The notes: a model not told the origin generated them from the letters alone. Shown: positions 26,799 to 35,937, numbered from the stretch's first letter. The stretch is 64,000 nt of DNA from Streptomyces sp. WZ-12 (GCF_028898845.1 NZ_CP118574.1:4313001-4377000); one strand, 5' to 3'. Numbers and translations: made by a program.

Positions 26799-26832
26799 CG
26801 AAAGAACTCCTGACTGCGTCGGGATAGAGAGA

Positions 26833-26877
26833 CCAGGCACGGCGGGCTGTCCTTGTCCGGGAGTGCCGCCGCACTGG
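26833..26877 (-). promoter_or_regulatory. shared-loop leader hairpin upstream of the DUF4097-like gene
   Basis: Stem parts CGGCGG/CCGCCG and CCAG/CTGG with a small internal bulge, around the common loop CTGTCCTTGTCCGGGAG. The RNA goes on with ATCCCGACG and AGGAG before the ATG. The least perfect stem of the four. Confidence 0.68.
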
Positions 26878-26888
26878 GAATGAGGGCC

Positions 26889-26970
26889 GACACCGCAAGA
26901 AGCGGTCGCCCGATCACCCCGGCAGGGAGTCGAACCCTGCCTACGACCATCGGGGCGGTGATGCGGTGTC
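26889..26970 (-). ncRNA. tRNA-like structured leader with a T-arm
   Basis: Nested pairings on the minus strand: outer stem GACACCGCA/TGCGGTGTC (26962-26970 with 26889-26897), inner stem ATCACC/GGTGAT, and a T-arm-like hairpin GGCAGG-GTTCGAC-TCCCTGCC at 26921-26941 with a TTCGA loop. There is no D arm and no clear anticodon arm, so it is not a normal tRNA. A separate hairpin CGGGAGC/GCTCCCG precedes it at 26976-26991. Confidence 0.5.
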
Positions 26971-27196
26971 TCCTTCGGGAGCGAGCTCCCGTTTCAGGCA
27001 TATGGAGACGTGACCTTTCGGTCTAAGCCCTCCCGGATGCAAAGGGCCCGGGGTCCCTCGCCCCCGCCAAAGCGGGGCCTCATGACCCCGCCGAAGCGGA
27101 GCCCATTGCTGTGCAGGTCACGCATCCGTGCAGCCCAAAGAAGGGCCTCCGGGCCGCCTCCGCGTTTCCTTGGTGGCGACGTGTCCAACATAGGCA

Positions 27197-27212
27197 ACCT
27201 GCTTAAGCAGGT
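27197..27212. promoter_or_regulatory. palindromic operator candidate upstream of the GntR gene
   Basis: ACCTGCTTAAGCAGGT is a perfect 16-bp palindrome 52 bases before the regulator start, in a 250-base intergenic region between divergent AICE genes. The position suits autoregulation by the GntR protein, as KorSA does in pSAM2. Confidence 0.55.
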
Positions 27213-27263
27213 CAAGATGGTTGGCAAGGCCGCTCAGGTTGGGCAGGTGGGTAGCATGGGGGT

Positions 27264-28106
27264 ATGAGCCTCGACCCGAACGACGACCGCCCGCCGTACT
27301 TGCAGGTCAGCAGCGTGCTTCGCGCGGAAATCCTCACGAAGAAGTTCGAGCCCGGGAAGCAGTTGCCTTCAGGACCCGAGTTGGCCAAGCGATTCGAAGT
27401 GGCCCGTGGAACGGTGACCCGAGCACTCGACATGCTCAGGGACGAAGGGCTGATCGTGACCCGCAAGGGGTCCGGCTCCTTCGTGCGCGAGCGCACAGAA
27501 CGGCCGGTCGGCCTCCGGCCGCACCTGGAAATGGCGTTCGCTGACCCTCACGTCACGGTCGACTTCGCCGGATTCAGCAGCGAGACGCTGCACAGCGCTA
27601 TGCAGGAACCTCTCGACAAGATCCGGGCTGGTCGGCTCCGGCCCGAGTCGATTGAGGTCCGGCTTCTTCTGCCGGACACCACGGCGCCGATGGCCGTGCC
27701 GACACTGGTCGACGGGCTTGCAGATGATCCTGCGCTGCGCGATAGGGCCCGGGACATCGCGCTGACGAACGCGGCCGGCATCCGGCACTCGGTCGAGGTG
27801 CTGGCTGAGCTCGGGCTGGTCGAGAAGGCATCGGTGAACGTGAAGGTCTACCGAGCCACGTCCCTGTTCAAGCTCTACATCCTCAACCGCCGCGACGTGT
27901 TCTTCGGCTTCTATCCGCTGCGTGACCGCACGATGGAGGTGGCGGGCGAGTCGCGCACCTTCTACGACGTCACCGGCAAGGACGCCTCGCTGTTCCACCA
28001 CGCGGCAGGCCCCGACGGCGAGTCCATGGGATCGCAGTACGTCCAGCAGGCCACAAGGTGGTTCGAGAGCATCTGGAACACCATCGCGTTCGAGCGTGAA
28101 GCATGA
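27264..28106 (+). CDS. GntR-family transcriptional regulator (KorSA-like role)
   Basis: 280 residues. Winged helix at residues 10-75: YLQVSSVLRAEILTKKFEPG, LPSGPELAKRFEVARGTVTR, LRDEGLIVTRKGSGSFV. The C-terminal ~190 residues are an unusual effector part, not a standard UTRA, with LLLPDTTAPMAVPTLVDGLA and RDVFFGFYPLRDRTMEV. AICE elements such as pSAM2 use a GntR repressor to keep transfer and replication off. The stop overlaps the next start by four bases (ATGA). Confidence 0.85.
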   Translation: MSLDPNDDRPPYLQVSSVLRAEILTKKFEPGKQLPSGPELAKRFEVARGTVTRALDMLRDEGLIVTRKGSGSFVRERTERPVGLRPHLEMAFADPHVTVDFAGFSSETLHSAMQEPLDKIRAGRLRPESIEVRLLLPDTTAPMAVPTLVDGLADDPALRDRARDIALTNAAGIRHSVEVLAELGLVEKASVNVKVYRATSLFKLYILNRRDVFFGFYPLRDRTMEVAGESRTFYDVTGKDASLFHHAAGPDGESMGSQYVQQATRWFESIWNTIAFEREA

Positions 28107-28798
28107 GCGGCGCGACCCCGGAGGAACTGGCCTCCGTCCTCGCTCCCGCACGGCACGTGCTCCTCGACTTCGACGGTCCCGTGTGCTCGGTTTTCGCGGG
28201 CTTCCCGGCGGCTGATGTCGCACGGCGTCTGGTCGAGCTGTTGTCGGGGCCCGATGGGCCGCCCCCAGGGCATGAGGAGTCCGACCCCCTGGCGATGCTT
28301 CGTCGGATCGCTGACGAGCGGGAAGACCTGGTCTCCGCCGCTGACGAGACCTTGGCTCAGTTGGAGGTGGAAGCCGTCGACAGGGCGCGGCCTACACCGG
28401 GGGGCTCGGACTTCCTTGAGGCGTGTGCAGCGAGCGGGCGCTCGGTCTGGATGGTCAGCAACAACGCCACCGTCGCCATTGAGCGCTACCTGAGCGCCCA
28501 CGGGCTTGACCGGCTTGTTGCCGGCCAGTTCGGCAGGGTAAACGGTGAGCCGAAGTCCATGAAACCGTCTCCCCGGCTCCTCTCCGCAGCCATGGCGGCG
28601 GCCGAGGCGAAACCGGGCGACTGCATCTTCATTGGTGATGCGGTGCGCGACGTCGAGGCAGCCCACGCTGCCGGCATGGAGGCGATCGGGTACGCGAACA
28701 AGCCCGGCAAAGACGCGGCACTGGCCGAGGCTGGAGCCGTGGCGGTGGTTACTTCTATGGGAGACCTCGCACGGGCGGTTATGAACAGGGCCGGATAG
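28103..28798 (+). CDS. HAD-family hydrolase of the AICE
   Basis: 231 residues. HAD motif I LLDFDGPVCSVF (nucleophile Asp), motif II MVSNN, motif III Lys in KPSPRLL, motif IV FIGDAVRDVEAA are all present, so it should be an active phosphatase-type enzyme. Coupled to the GntR regulator by an ATGA overlap and next to attR. Other AICEs carry a Nudix protein (Pif) in a similar place to prevent redundant transfer; a comparable signalling role is only a guess. Confidence 0.85.
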   Translation: MSGATPEELASVLAPARHVLLDFDGPVCSVFAGFPAADVARRLVELLSGPDGPPPGHEESDPLAMLRRIADEREDLVSAADETLAQLEVEAVDRARPTPGGSDFLEACAASGRSVWMVSNNATVAIERYLSAHGLDRLVAGQFGRVNGEPKSMKPSPRLLSAAMAAAEAKPGDCIFIGDAVRDVEAAHAAGMEAIGYANKPGKDAALAEAGAVAVVTSMGDLARAVMNRAG

Positions 28799-28852
28799 CC
28801 CGGGACTCTTTGGCTCTCTGCCTCGACTGCCCCGGGCCCGTTCAGCGCCGTT

Positions 28853-28873
28853 CGTTGTCCTGGTCCTTGTCCA
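28853..28873. repeat. candidate integrase arm-type site, right copy
   Basis: Matches 10259-10279 with one mismatch in 21 bases. It lies about 100 bases before the attR core and outside any gene. Confidence 0.5.
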
Positions 28874-28970
28874 GTGCACTGACGGACGCCACCGTTCACC
28901 GCCGTACGCCCGCCCCGTCGGACCTGCCGCCCGAACCCCCACGGACGCCCCCGAACGACCGTGCGGACAG

Positions 28971-29088
28971 TTGGAAAGCGTGTTGGGGGCAACCCCTCAC
29001 GAGTTCGAATCTCGTATCCTCCGCCAGTGCTCTCACCGGGCACGATGTCGAAGGGCCCCACCGTTCGCGGTGGGGCCCTTCGACGTTC
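28971..29088 (+). repeat. attR of element 1 / attL of element 2: 118-bp att repeat, copy 2
   Basis: Identical to 10132-10249. Only the 3' half of tRNA-Ser from the anticodon loop is present, so it is not a working tRNA. The terminator hairpin is included. Confidence 0.93.
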
Positions 29089-29089
29089 G

Positions 29090-29112
29090 TGGTCTCAGTT
29101 TTGGTCTCAGTT
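29090..29112. repeat. arm-type repeat pair of element 2, left end
   Basis: Two exact copies of TGGTCTCAGTT separated by one base, directly beyond the att core. The same unit recurs near the other end at 37899-37920. Confidence 0.55.
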
Positions 29113-29523
29113 GCACGGAGCGGACAGCCGTGGACTTTCACGGTCAGGCTTCGACTGCTCTCTGCCAACGATCAGATCACCAGGGTCGTGATCATCGACC
29201 TCATCGAGACCAAGATCCTCCTGAGCGGCCAACATGAGGCTCCGCGCAACGTGCGGGCCGCACCAGCCCCAAGTCGACTCCTTGAACCGGCCAGCAGAGA
29301 GATCGATCACACTCCACGGCTTCTACACCGCCCCCCGGACACGAGCAAGGACACCCCCAACTGATGGCAGTGGAGCCTGTCGGACACCTCAGCTGTGGGC
29401 TGAAATGCAGAGCAGGGTCGTCGGGACCGTGCAGCGCCGTAAGCCTCTCAAACCCGACCAGCTCCTGTCGGTGGCACTTCCCACAACATCAAGTCCGCCA
29501 AACTGGAGGTCTGAGCCGCGGCG
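29113..29523. other. gene-free interval at the left end of element 2
   Basis: About 410 bases where an integrase gene would be expected. No frame shows integrase motifs or sustained coding character; presumably the gene has been deleted. Confidence 0.5.
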
Positions 29524-30445
29524 AAGGGCATCAGGGAACGCGAGTTCCAGTACCTGATGATCCAGTGGCTCCTCCCGATGGGCTGGGACTTCACAGCGGG
29601 CAGGTCGCTGTCGCGTGAGACGACGCAGACGATGGTCGTCGGTCAGCTGCGGGACCCCACCGTCCGGCTCACCCCAGGCGTGATCGATGGATTCGACGCG
29701 GACGCGATGGTCGAGGAGATCGTCGGCACGGTCAACGCCGTCAAAGGCGGCCTGGTACGAGCCAACGCGCAGGTAATGAACCTGCCGCGCGAGCATAAGG
29801 AGTTCAGGGACACCGACGGCGTGTGGCACGCTTTGAAGGTCATCGACTTTGAGCAGCCGACCGCCAACACGCTGGTCGTGTCGGTCGAGGTGACCATAAC
29901 CGTCCCCGGCAAGACCTCCCGCAGGTTCGACCTCGTGTACTGGGTCAACAGTCTGCCCCTGGTGAGGGTCGAGGCGAAGTCCCTTACCGCGAAGTCCGGT
30001 TGGGCCGACGCCGCCCGCGAGATTAACGGCCGGAAGGGGCTCATCTGGCACCACCAAGGCAGCGGGAAGACGCTGCTGATGGTGTTCGCCGCCTCGCTGC
30101 TACTGGCTGACACTCGCCCCGAGTCGCCCACCATCATCCTGCTCTCAGACCGAACAGATCTCGTGCGGCAGACCTCCGGGGTGTCACCTCCGCCCTGGGG
30201 ACGCCTACTTCCGCAAGCCTGCCCACCAGCAAGGAGTTGCCTCCCTGCTGGCCGACGACGTGCGCGGCGTCATCTCCACGACCGTCCACAAGTTCGCCGA
30301 TGCCGGCAATAACCTGTCGCCCCGGGGCAACATCATCGTGCTGGCCGACGGGGCACACCGCACTCAGTCCTCCAAAGAGGAATCCCTGGCCGGGCAGATG
30401 CGTGCAGCGTTGCCGCACGCGAAGTTCTTCTCCCCGGTGGTGCAC
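29524..30445 (+). pseudogene. type I restriction enzyme HsdR remnant
   Basis: Starts at REREFQYLMIQWLLPMGWDF, has the HsdR nuclease part (FDLVYWVNSLPLVRVEAKSL) and then jumps directly to the motor Walker A GLIWHHQGSGKTLLMVFAAS, so an internal stretch is missing. The frame breaks near 30180 after DRTDLVRQTSG; in another frame GVISTTVHKFADAG and NIIVLADGAHRTQ (a changed DEAH box) follow, then it stops. HsdM and HsdS are absent. Non-functional. Confidence 0.85.
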
Positions 30446-30463
30446 CGGGGAGAAGCAACGATC

Positions 30464-30826
30464 TCAGCGAGCTACGGTGATGCGAGGCAGTGCCTTGTTG
30501 CGCTCCGGCCCTACAGCCAGACCAACACGGCCCTCGATCCGACGGACATCCTGAAGCGGCGTGTCGTCCTTGAGCGGAATGACGTAAGCGGTAGTCCAGT
30601 CCAGCGTCTTGCTCACGTCCCTGGCATGCTGGACAAACCGCGTGGCGATGCCGACGGTGGTGGAGCCGACATAGAGAATTCGGTCCGACCAACTACAGAC
30701 AACGTAGACAGCATTACCTGCTGTGGAAGCAGACGTTGGGCCGAACGGGATTGGCCCGAAAGGCCCGTCGCTGTGAAGCCAATCACCGGCATACGCCGCG
30801 AGAGACGCAAGCTTTCCTGGGGTCAC
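30464..30826 (-). CDS. GIY-YIG nuclease-like protein
   Basis: 120 residues from a GTG that overlaps the upstream stop (GTGA). AVYVVCSWSDRILYVGSTT fits the GIY-YIG core (Y-V-V then Y-V-G), with IATRFVQHARD supplying the Arg helix and a Glu in RIEGRVGLA as the likely metal ligand. Family members cut DNA or RNA in repair, homing and restriction. Co-translated with the large 674-residue protein, suggesting a joint function, possibly defence. Confidence 0.7.
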   Translation of the reverse strand: MTPGKLASLAAYAGDWLHSDGPFGPIPFGPTSASTAGNAVYVVCSWSDRILYVGSTTVGIATRFVQHARDVSKTLDWTTAYVIPLKDDTPLQDVRRIEGRVGLAVGPERNKALPRITVAR

Positions 30827-32847
30827 GAAGCGACCTCGGCAGCGTCCGCGTCCTCCCACGCCTCGACCGCCTCATCGGGATTGTCGAGATACTCGGTTAC
30901 CCACCTATCGTCCCGCTGAGCCTTCACGCGGCCTCCCCTCCGATTACGCCGCTCCCAGATGCGACCCCAGAAATCGAGGTCGGCACCTGCGGTGTCGAGG
31001 GTGCCCTTCCATTCGTTGACGTGGCTAAGGTCGATGCCGACTGTCTCGACGTGGTCTGTTCCGTCTGGTGCCTTGACGCCTCGCAAAGCAGTCATGGCCT
31101 CTTCGAGCTGACGCACAGCGGCTCCGAGAGCAGCAGCAGCATCTCGTAGAGCATCGTCAGGGGTGTCCATAGAGGCGGGCCTGCTCGGCGACCCGGCCTT
31201 CGGGAACGTCGAACGCAGGTATACGTCGCTGAGGGTTTGATCCTGGGCGCGATCCTCCGTGAGGCGGATACTGCCGTCTTCGTTCACAGCCCGAAGTGCG
31301 GAACGACCATCGTTTTGGTCGACGACGGCTCGGTGCAATTGATGAATTCCCAGGCGCGACGTGAGCATGGTGTCGATGACCTCGCCCGGACGGCGCCGGT
31401 CATCGACGTTCGGGTTGTTACTGGTTCCTCGGTCAGCCCACAACGACAACGTGGCGATGAGCGGATACGTAGCTCGGGCAGCAAGTTCGAGACGAGCCTG
31501 GCCGGGCGCTCCCGCCGGATCGTCGTCGAACTCGTTGAGGGCATCGGCTAGTACAGCATCAGCGTCGCGGTGGGTGGGCTTGAAGTGGTTGTCGCGCACC
31601 GAGACGAACCCGTGCTGCATGTAACGACGCACCCGGTCAGGGCTGCCTCCTTCGCCGCCCACGGACCTCACAATCAGAGCCACCGCAAGCTTCACCCGGA
31701 CATTCTTTGTAATGCGCTTGCGGGTCGACTGACGGGTGACAGCGTCACGGATCGCGTCACGGCCAGCCTGGTCGTTACTGGTGAACAAGGCGATGATCTC
31801 GGCTGCCCGGATAGCCGGGTCAGTCGGCAGATGGGCCGTCTTGGCCTGAGAACGGCTGATGGCGCCAGCCAACCACTTACGGCGCAGAGGGGTGAGGATC
31901 CCCCGATCCTCCATCACGGTCAGTGCCTCGTCCGCAAGTGACTCAAGCTCCGGCCCCTCACCCCACTCCTTCGGTGCGTCGACATGCCGGAGTGCTACGA
32001 GCGACTTGACCGCGGAGGAGAACCGGTCGGGTCCTCCAGGCAGGGGCCGATAGCCGACGAGAATAAGCGCTGGCATGGTCTCGCAACGCAGCGCTTCGGA
32101 CTGCTTGACTGTTGGCCCCTGCTCGAACGCTGTGTTCAGCTCCTTGATGCGGCCCCTCATGAACGTGTCGGACTCGGCCTTCACGACGACGTCAACGCTG
32201 TTGCCGTCTCCAAGGAGGTCGTGGGCCGCAGTAGTGCGGGACGATCCCTCGGCAGTGGTCATAGCCCAGAGGTCAGGGCTTACTTCACCGGTGTGCCTGT
32301 AACGGTTGGCGACAAGCCATACCTCAGTCAGCACGCCCTGGTTGCGGATCGAGTATCGCCAGTCGTTCGCGTCGAGCACAGCGCGGGCAGCGAGGGCCGA
32401 GGCCCACGCCATGTGCTCGGCTGATTCGATCTCGACTTCGAGGTGTGGCGTGATGCCGTTACTGGTGGGGTCGTCAACGGGCGCGAACCGGGACTCTTCG
32501 TCCGTCCCCGGTTCGATCGCAATGGGATGGCGGCGGGCGTCGCCGATGCGGGGGTTGCGGATGTCGGGCAGTGTGCGGCGGGTCCACACGCGCGCCCGAA
32601 CAGCGAGGAGGGTGCCCCCCGTGATGGCCAGAGCTGTCGGAGTCTCAATCGACCGACGGAGTTCGGCCGGGTCCACTACGGCGTTGGCGACGCACGCGGC
32701 CGCATCTGGCGCCAGATCGAACGTGTCGATGAGCTTCTCAGCCGCCTTGCGGCGGGCAGCGATCGGAGCTAGTTCGGGGAGCTTGTCCACCGGTCGCGGA
32801 GGTACATGATCGTGCGGGGCGGCCGTCTCTTCAAAGATCGCAGTCAT
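30823..32847 (-). CDS. large unknown protein paired with the GIY-YIG nuclease
   Basis: 674 residues, soluble. The segment WAMTTAEGSSRTTAAHDLLG resembles the E-G-x-x-R signature of ParB/Srx-type folds, with a ParB-like strand SIRNQGVLTEVWLVANRYRH before it. The rest is helical with charged stretches and a C-terminal acidic tail (EAWEDADAAEVAS). No walker motif or membrane helix. I do not recognise the family. The four-base overlap with the nuclease and the island setting next to a restriction remnant favour a defence-type two-gene unit. Confidence 0.65.
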   Translation of the reverse strand: MTAIFEETAAPHDHVPPRPVDKLPELAPIAARRKAAEKLIDTFDLAPDAAACVANAVVDPAELRRSIETPTALAITGGTLLAVRARVWTRRTLPDIRNPRIGDARRHPIAIEPGTDEESRFAPVDDPTSNGITPHLEVEIESAEHMAWASALAARAVLDANDWRYSIRNQGVLTEVWLVANRYRHTGEVSPDLWAMTTAEGSSRTTAAHDLLGDGNSVDVVVKAESDTFMRGRIKELNTAFEQGPTVKQSEALRCETMPALILVGYRPLPGGPDRFSSAVKSLVALRHVDAPKEWGEGPELESLADEALTVMEDRGILTPLRRKWLAGAISRSQAKTAHLPTDPAIRAAEIIALFTSNDQAGRDAIRDAVTRQSTRKRITKNVRVKLAVALIVRSVGGEGGSPDRVRRYMQHGFVSVRDNHFKPTHRDADAVLADALNEFDDDPAGAPGQARLELAARATYPLIATLSLWADRGTSNNPNVDDRRRPGEVIDTMLTSRLGIHQLHRAVVDQNDGRSALRAVNEDGSIRLTEDRAQDQTLSDVYLRSTFPKAGSPSRPASMDTPDDALRDAAAALGAAVRQLEEAMTALRGVKAPDGTDHVETVGIDLSHVNEWKGTLDTAGADLDFWGRIWERRNRRGGRVKAQRDDRWVTEYLDNPDEAVEAWEDADAAEVAS

Positions 32848-34239
32848 GTTCTATCGCCCTCCTGGGCGTAGTTGGGCACGCCAAAAGAGGACCGAACAGT
32901 GAAATTACTGATCGTCCCGCCCGCTCCCGGAGTGCCACACCAGTGTGGTCCGTGCCCGGGAGGTCGGACGACTCAAGCCGTCAGGCGCATCCCCTCCGAC
33001 TCTTCTGGGGCAAGCCTCAGCGTGGTCTTCGGCGGCAACGCGGCACTCGGCATGGTCTGCGGCGTGAGAAAGCATGCCTCCACGTTGCCTACCCCAGGAG
33101 GACCCTGAAGCGACCATGCTCCGCTCCACGCGTCGCAGGCGGCAACGACAGTAGCATGTAAGAGTCAACTCACCGCGGGAACAATCCAGTTGGCCTGCAC
33201 CAGAGGCGCACCCCAGCACACGATTCGCCGCGGAGGCCCCAGAGCGCTGCGCCCCACCTCGAACAGCACCTCAACTAGCCACGCCCGATGGGAGGCCTGG
33301 GGCCGCCAGACACCAATCACGGACGCAATTTCCAGCCCCACTAGTTACAGCCCTGCATTAGACGGCGAGGGAGAGCAGTGTGCCTGACAAAAACAATGAC
33401 CAGTTCGCGCGCATCATGCGGCGACCCTCAGAGGAACTTCCAGATCATGCCGTCCAGTTGAAGCAGGAGGTCCGGCAGGGCCGAGTGGCTTCTCAAGCAA
33501 GAAGGGGAATATCAGACGCTGTTGTCGTTCCGATCTTGAGGGGTGTGCGTCGAACGGGAGTCTCGATCGGGTGATCGACGTTGGCTTCGGGTATGGGAAC
33601 AGGGCCTCTTGGTAGCTCGGGGTTACGAAGCCAACCGAGATCCAGGAGACCTGTTGCCGCAGTTGTACGTGCTCGCGCCGGTGGAGTTCAACTCCGTTGC
33701 CCCGTCGTGTGATTGTGTCGCGCACCGGTTCGGAATCGCAGCCGACCATCCAGAGCGTGTTCGGCGGTACCCCTCAAGATTGGAACGACAACAGCGTTTG
33801 AGACCAACCCCCATGACCGGCCCCAACTCCTTTGGTCACACCGGCCGCGGCGGATCACTCGAATTTGCCGACCGGGAGCACGGCCTCGCGTTCGGCTACG
33901 CGATGAACCACATCATCGGGCCCTGCCGATGTGCGTGCGTCGTCGCTGGTTGTTGACGCAGCGCGAAGGCCGCTGGCGTGACTGAACAAGGTCACCGTAG
34001 CCACTTGCCACCGCAGAGAGGGGGAAGGCAAAGGCGGCGATCGAGCTTCTCAGCACACTTGGATGTGTGCTCTGCCGACCGAGCTGACCTGGGAGGCGCG
34101 GGGCAAGCCCCTGCGGTGTTGTCGCGAGCGCGGGGAGCGAGGACCTGCCCGCCCGGTCGTGGAGACGCTCAAGCAGCAGAATGCGGGAACATCACCATTC
34201 TGCTTGTAGGCGCTCGGCGAGACCGGTACGACGGTCACC
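32848..34239. other. decayed interval with short gene remnants
   Basis: About 1.4 kb with no intact gene. Short frames lack starts and ribosome sites. One recognisable piece is a serine-hydrolase C-terminus (separate entry). Composition is lower in GC than the flanks. Confidence 0.5.
33813..33925 (+). pseudogene. beta-lactamase/serine-hydrolase C-terminal fragment
   Basis: Reads FGHTGRGGSLEFADREHG followed by LAFGYAMNHII, the conserved C-terminal motif (H-T-G or K-T-G box and strand) of class C-like serine hydrolases. Nothing upstream matches the family, so only this tail survived. Confidence 0.55.
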
Positions 34240-35937
34240 ATGTACCGATGGTCGCCGCTCAACGATCGACAGCTGGCCTTGCTCACCCGCATCGGAGAGG
34301 GAACGGATCCTGTTACCTCGGAGAGCCCGGAACTCGCCGTCACCGCCCGTGCCCTCAAGAGCCGTGGCCTCATCACCATGCCCAAGCGTGGTGGGAAGTG
34401 GCAGGCGGAGATCACCGACGACGGTCGCTTCTACCTGGAACACGGCCACCACCCGGACCGGCCCGAGCCGGCCCCGCGCAAGCAACGACCGGTAGCCGCC
34501 GAGCCGAAGCAGAAGGTTGCGGCACCTCCACGTCGGCGGGCGGCACCCCCACCTGAGCCGAAGCTGGCACCAACGCTTACCGCGAAGCCGCCACGTCAGT
34601 CCCCGGCGGAGGTCGGCGCGGCCTTAATCGCTCAGGTGCAGAAGGCCGGTCCGTTCCTTCGGATCCCGGACCCGAGCCCCGAGGAGCGGGCCCGCTATCG
34701 CCGGGCGTTCGACGCAGCGCGGCAGTGTGCCCCGGAGGGCTACCACCTGAAGTACAGCGGGCGGGCGAAGGGAGACTTCTTCCTCGGCCTGCTCCGGGTG
34801 ACGGGCGAGGATGACACCGAATGGAACCGGATCCGCCTGGCACGCAGCCGAGTGATCACCGACGTCGAGGACGTGATCGCGGCGGTCACCGCGGACCACA
34901 GCGCCTTCGAGATCTCGGACGAGGTACTCCCACGGGTGATCTCCCTTCTTCGGCTCCTTGCCGAGCAAGCCCTCGCACGGCATGGCGAGATCACGGTGTC
35001 GAAGAAGCGCAGGCAGCCGAGGCCACTGCTCACGGTCCATGGCAGGACGTACGAGATCAGTTTCAGCGAGCGGCAGAAACAGGTCCGGTACGTACCCAAG
35101 CAGCCGGGTAAACGAACGTACGACTGGCAGCGGGTCACCCCGGCGCACCGGTTCGAACCATCCGGCGAACTGGAACTGGTCGTGAGCCAGGGCTCGGGCT
35201 ACAGCAGCGGCTACCACTACGGATGGAAGAAGGACTGGGGCGACACAGCCAAGAAACAGTTGGAGGACCAGATCGGCTCGATCTTCCGGGCGCTGAAGGC
35301 TCGCGCGGAGGAAGAGGAGCAGGCTCGGCTGGCGCGGGAGGCGGAACAGCAGCGTCAGCGGGAGGAGTGGGAGCAGCAGCAGGAGGAACGCTGCCTGCGA
35401 GAGGCCAAGGAGCAGGAGGAGCGCCGCCGGAAGGAGGCAGAGGAGAAGGAGCGTACGCGGCGGGAGTGGGAAGCGGCGGTTAGCGTCGCGACGATCAAGG
35501 CAGTGGACGCCGTGCGGGTCGACCGGTTCGGCACCGCCCTGGCGCAGTGGCGGGCCGCAGGGGAGATGCGGGCCTTCTGCGCCGCGCTCGATGAGGCCGC
35601 CTCCGCCTCGGACAACGCCCACGAAGCCGGGCGACTGCGCGAGTGGTCGGCGTGGGGGAAGGCCGAGGCCGACCGGCTCGACCCGACCGTGGCCGGCAGG
35701 GGCCTGACCGCCCACAGCCTCCACGCGGAGCCCTCAGGCGACCAGCTACGGCCATTCCTCGACGGATGGCATCCGCAGTGGCCGGAGAAGGAGAAGTCCC
35801 CGAAGAAGGAAGAACCCAAGGCGGAAGCCGAACCACCCGAGCCGGAGCCCGAGCGGTGGCACGGCTTCACCGACGAACGTCTGAACCAAGGCTGGAGATA
35901 TGGACCCCGAGGTCGCGCTCAATGGTGGAGGCGATGA
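34240..35937 (+). CDS. hypothetical protein with winged-helix start and long coiled coil
   Basis: 565 residues. Residues 5-65 look like a winged helix (NDRQLALLTRIGEGTDPV, ALKSRGLITMPKRGGKWQAE). A Pro-rich linker leads to a mixed domain, then about 90 residues of uninterrupted Glu/Arg/Gln coiled coil (ARAEEEEQARLAREAEQQRQ onward) and a C-terminal domain ending YGPRGRAQWWRR. Similar proteins occur in Streptomyces genomes without known function. It ends inside the opposite-strand gene at 35867 by about 70 bases. Confidence 0.7.
   Translation: MYRWSPLNDRQLALLTRIGEGTDPVTSESPELAVTARALKSRGLITMPKRGGKWQAEITDDGRFYLEHGHHPDRPEPAPRKQRPVAAEPKQKVAAPPRRRAAPPPEPKLAPTLTAKPPRQSPAEVGAALIAQVQKAGPFLRIPDPSPEERARYRRAFDAARQCAPEGYHLKYSGRAKGDFFLGLLRVTGEDDTEWNRIRLARSRVITDVEDVIAAVTADHSAFEISDEVLPRVISLLRLLAEQALARHGEITVSKKRRQPRPLLTVHGRTYEISFSERQKQVRYVPKQPGKRTYDWQRVTPAHRFEPSGELELVVSQGSGYSSGYHYGWKKDWGDTAKKQLEDQIGSIFRALKARAEEEEQARLAREAEQQRQREEWEQQQEERCLREAKEQEERRRKEAEEKERTRREWEAAVSVATIKAVDAVRVDRFGTALAQWRAAGEMRAFCAALDEAASASDNAHEAGRLREWSAWGKAEADRLDPTVAGRGLTAHSLHAEPSGDQLRPFLDGWHPQWPEKEKSPKKEEPKAEAEPPEPEPERWHGFTDERLNQGWRYGPRGRAQWWRR

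Larger units (their letters stand above)
10132..28970. mobile_element. AICE (integrative and conjugative element) in tRNA-Ser, 18.8 kb
   Basis: Bounded by 118-bp direct repeats of the tRNA 3' end. Holds all AICE modules: tyrosine integrase and excisionase-like protein next to attL, replication ATPase plus Prim-Pol protein with an iteron-like array, TraB/FtsK-type translocase, SpdB-like spread protein, GntR regulator and a HAD protein next to attR. AICEs transfer as double-stranded DNA and replicate like plasmids when excised. It carries a nested 5.46-kb transposon that disrupts one membrane gene. Modules needed for excision and transfer look intact. Confidence 0.92.

Noticed and set aside
28971..29045. 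A second tRNA-Ser gene
   Set aside because: The 5' acceptor, D arm and first half of the anticodon arm are missing. It is an att repeat. The copy at 38013 is the same.
29090..29112. Possible 3' end of a second integrase gene (frame reads ETKTETT)
   Set aside because: The surrounding frame has no integrase motif and the same short sequence occurs at the other end of element 2, so direct arm-type repeats explain it better.
29524..30445. A functional type I restriction system
   Set aside because: HsdR is internally deleted and frameshifted, the DEAH box is changed, and no HsdM or HsdS gene is adjacent.
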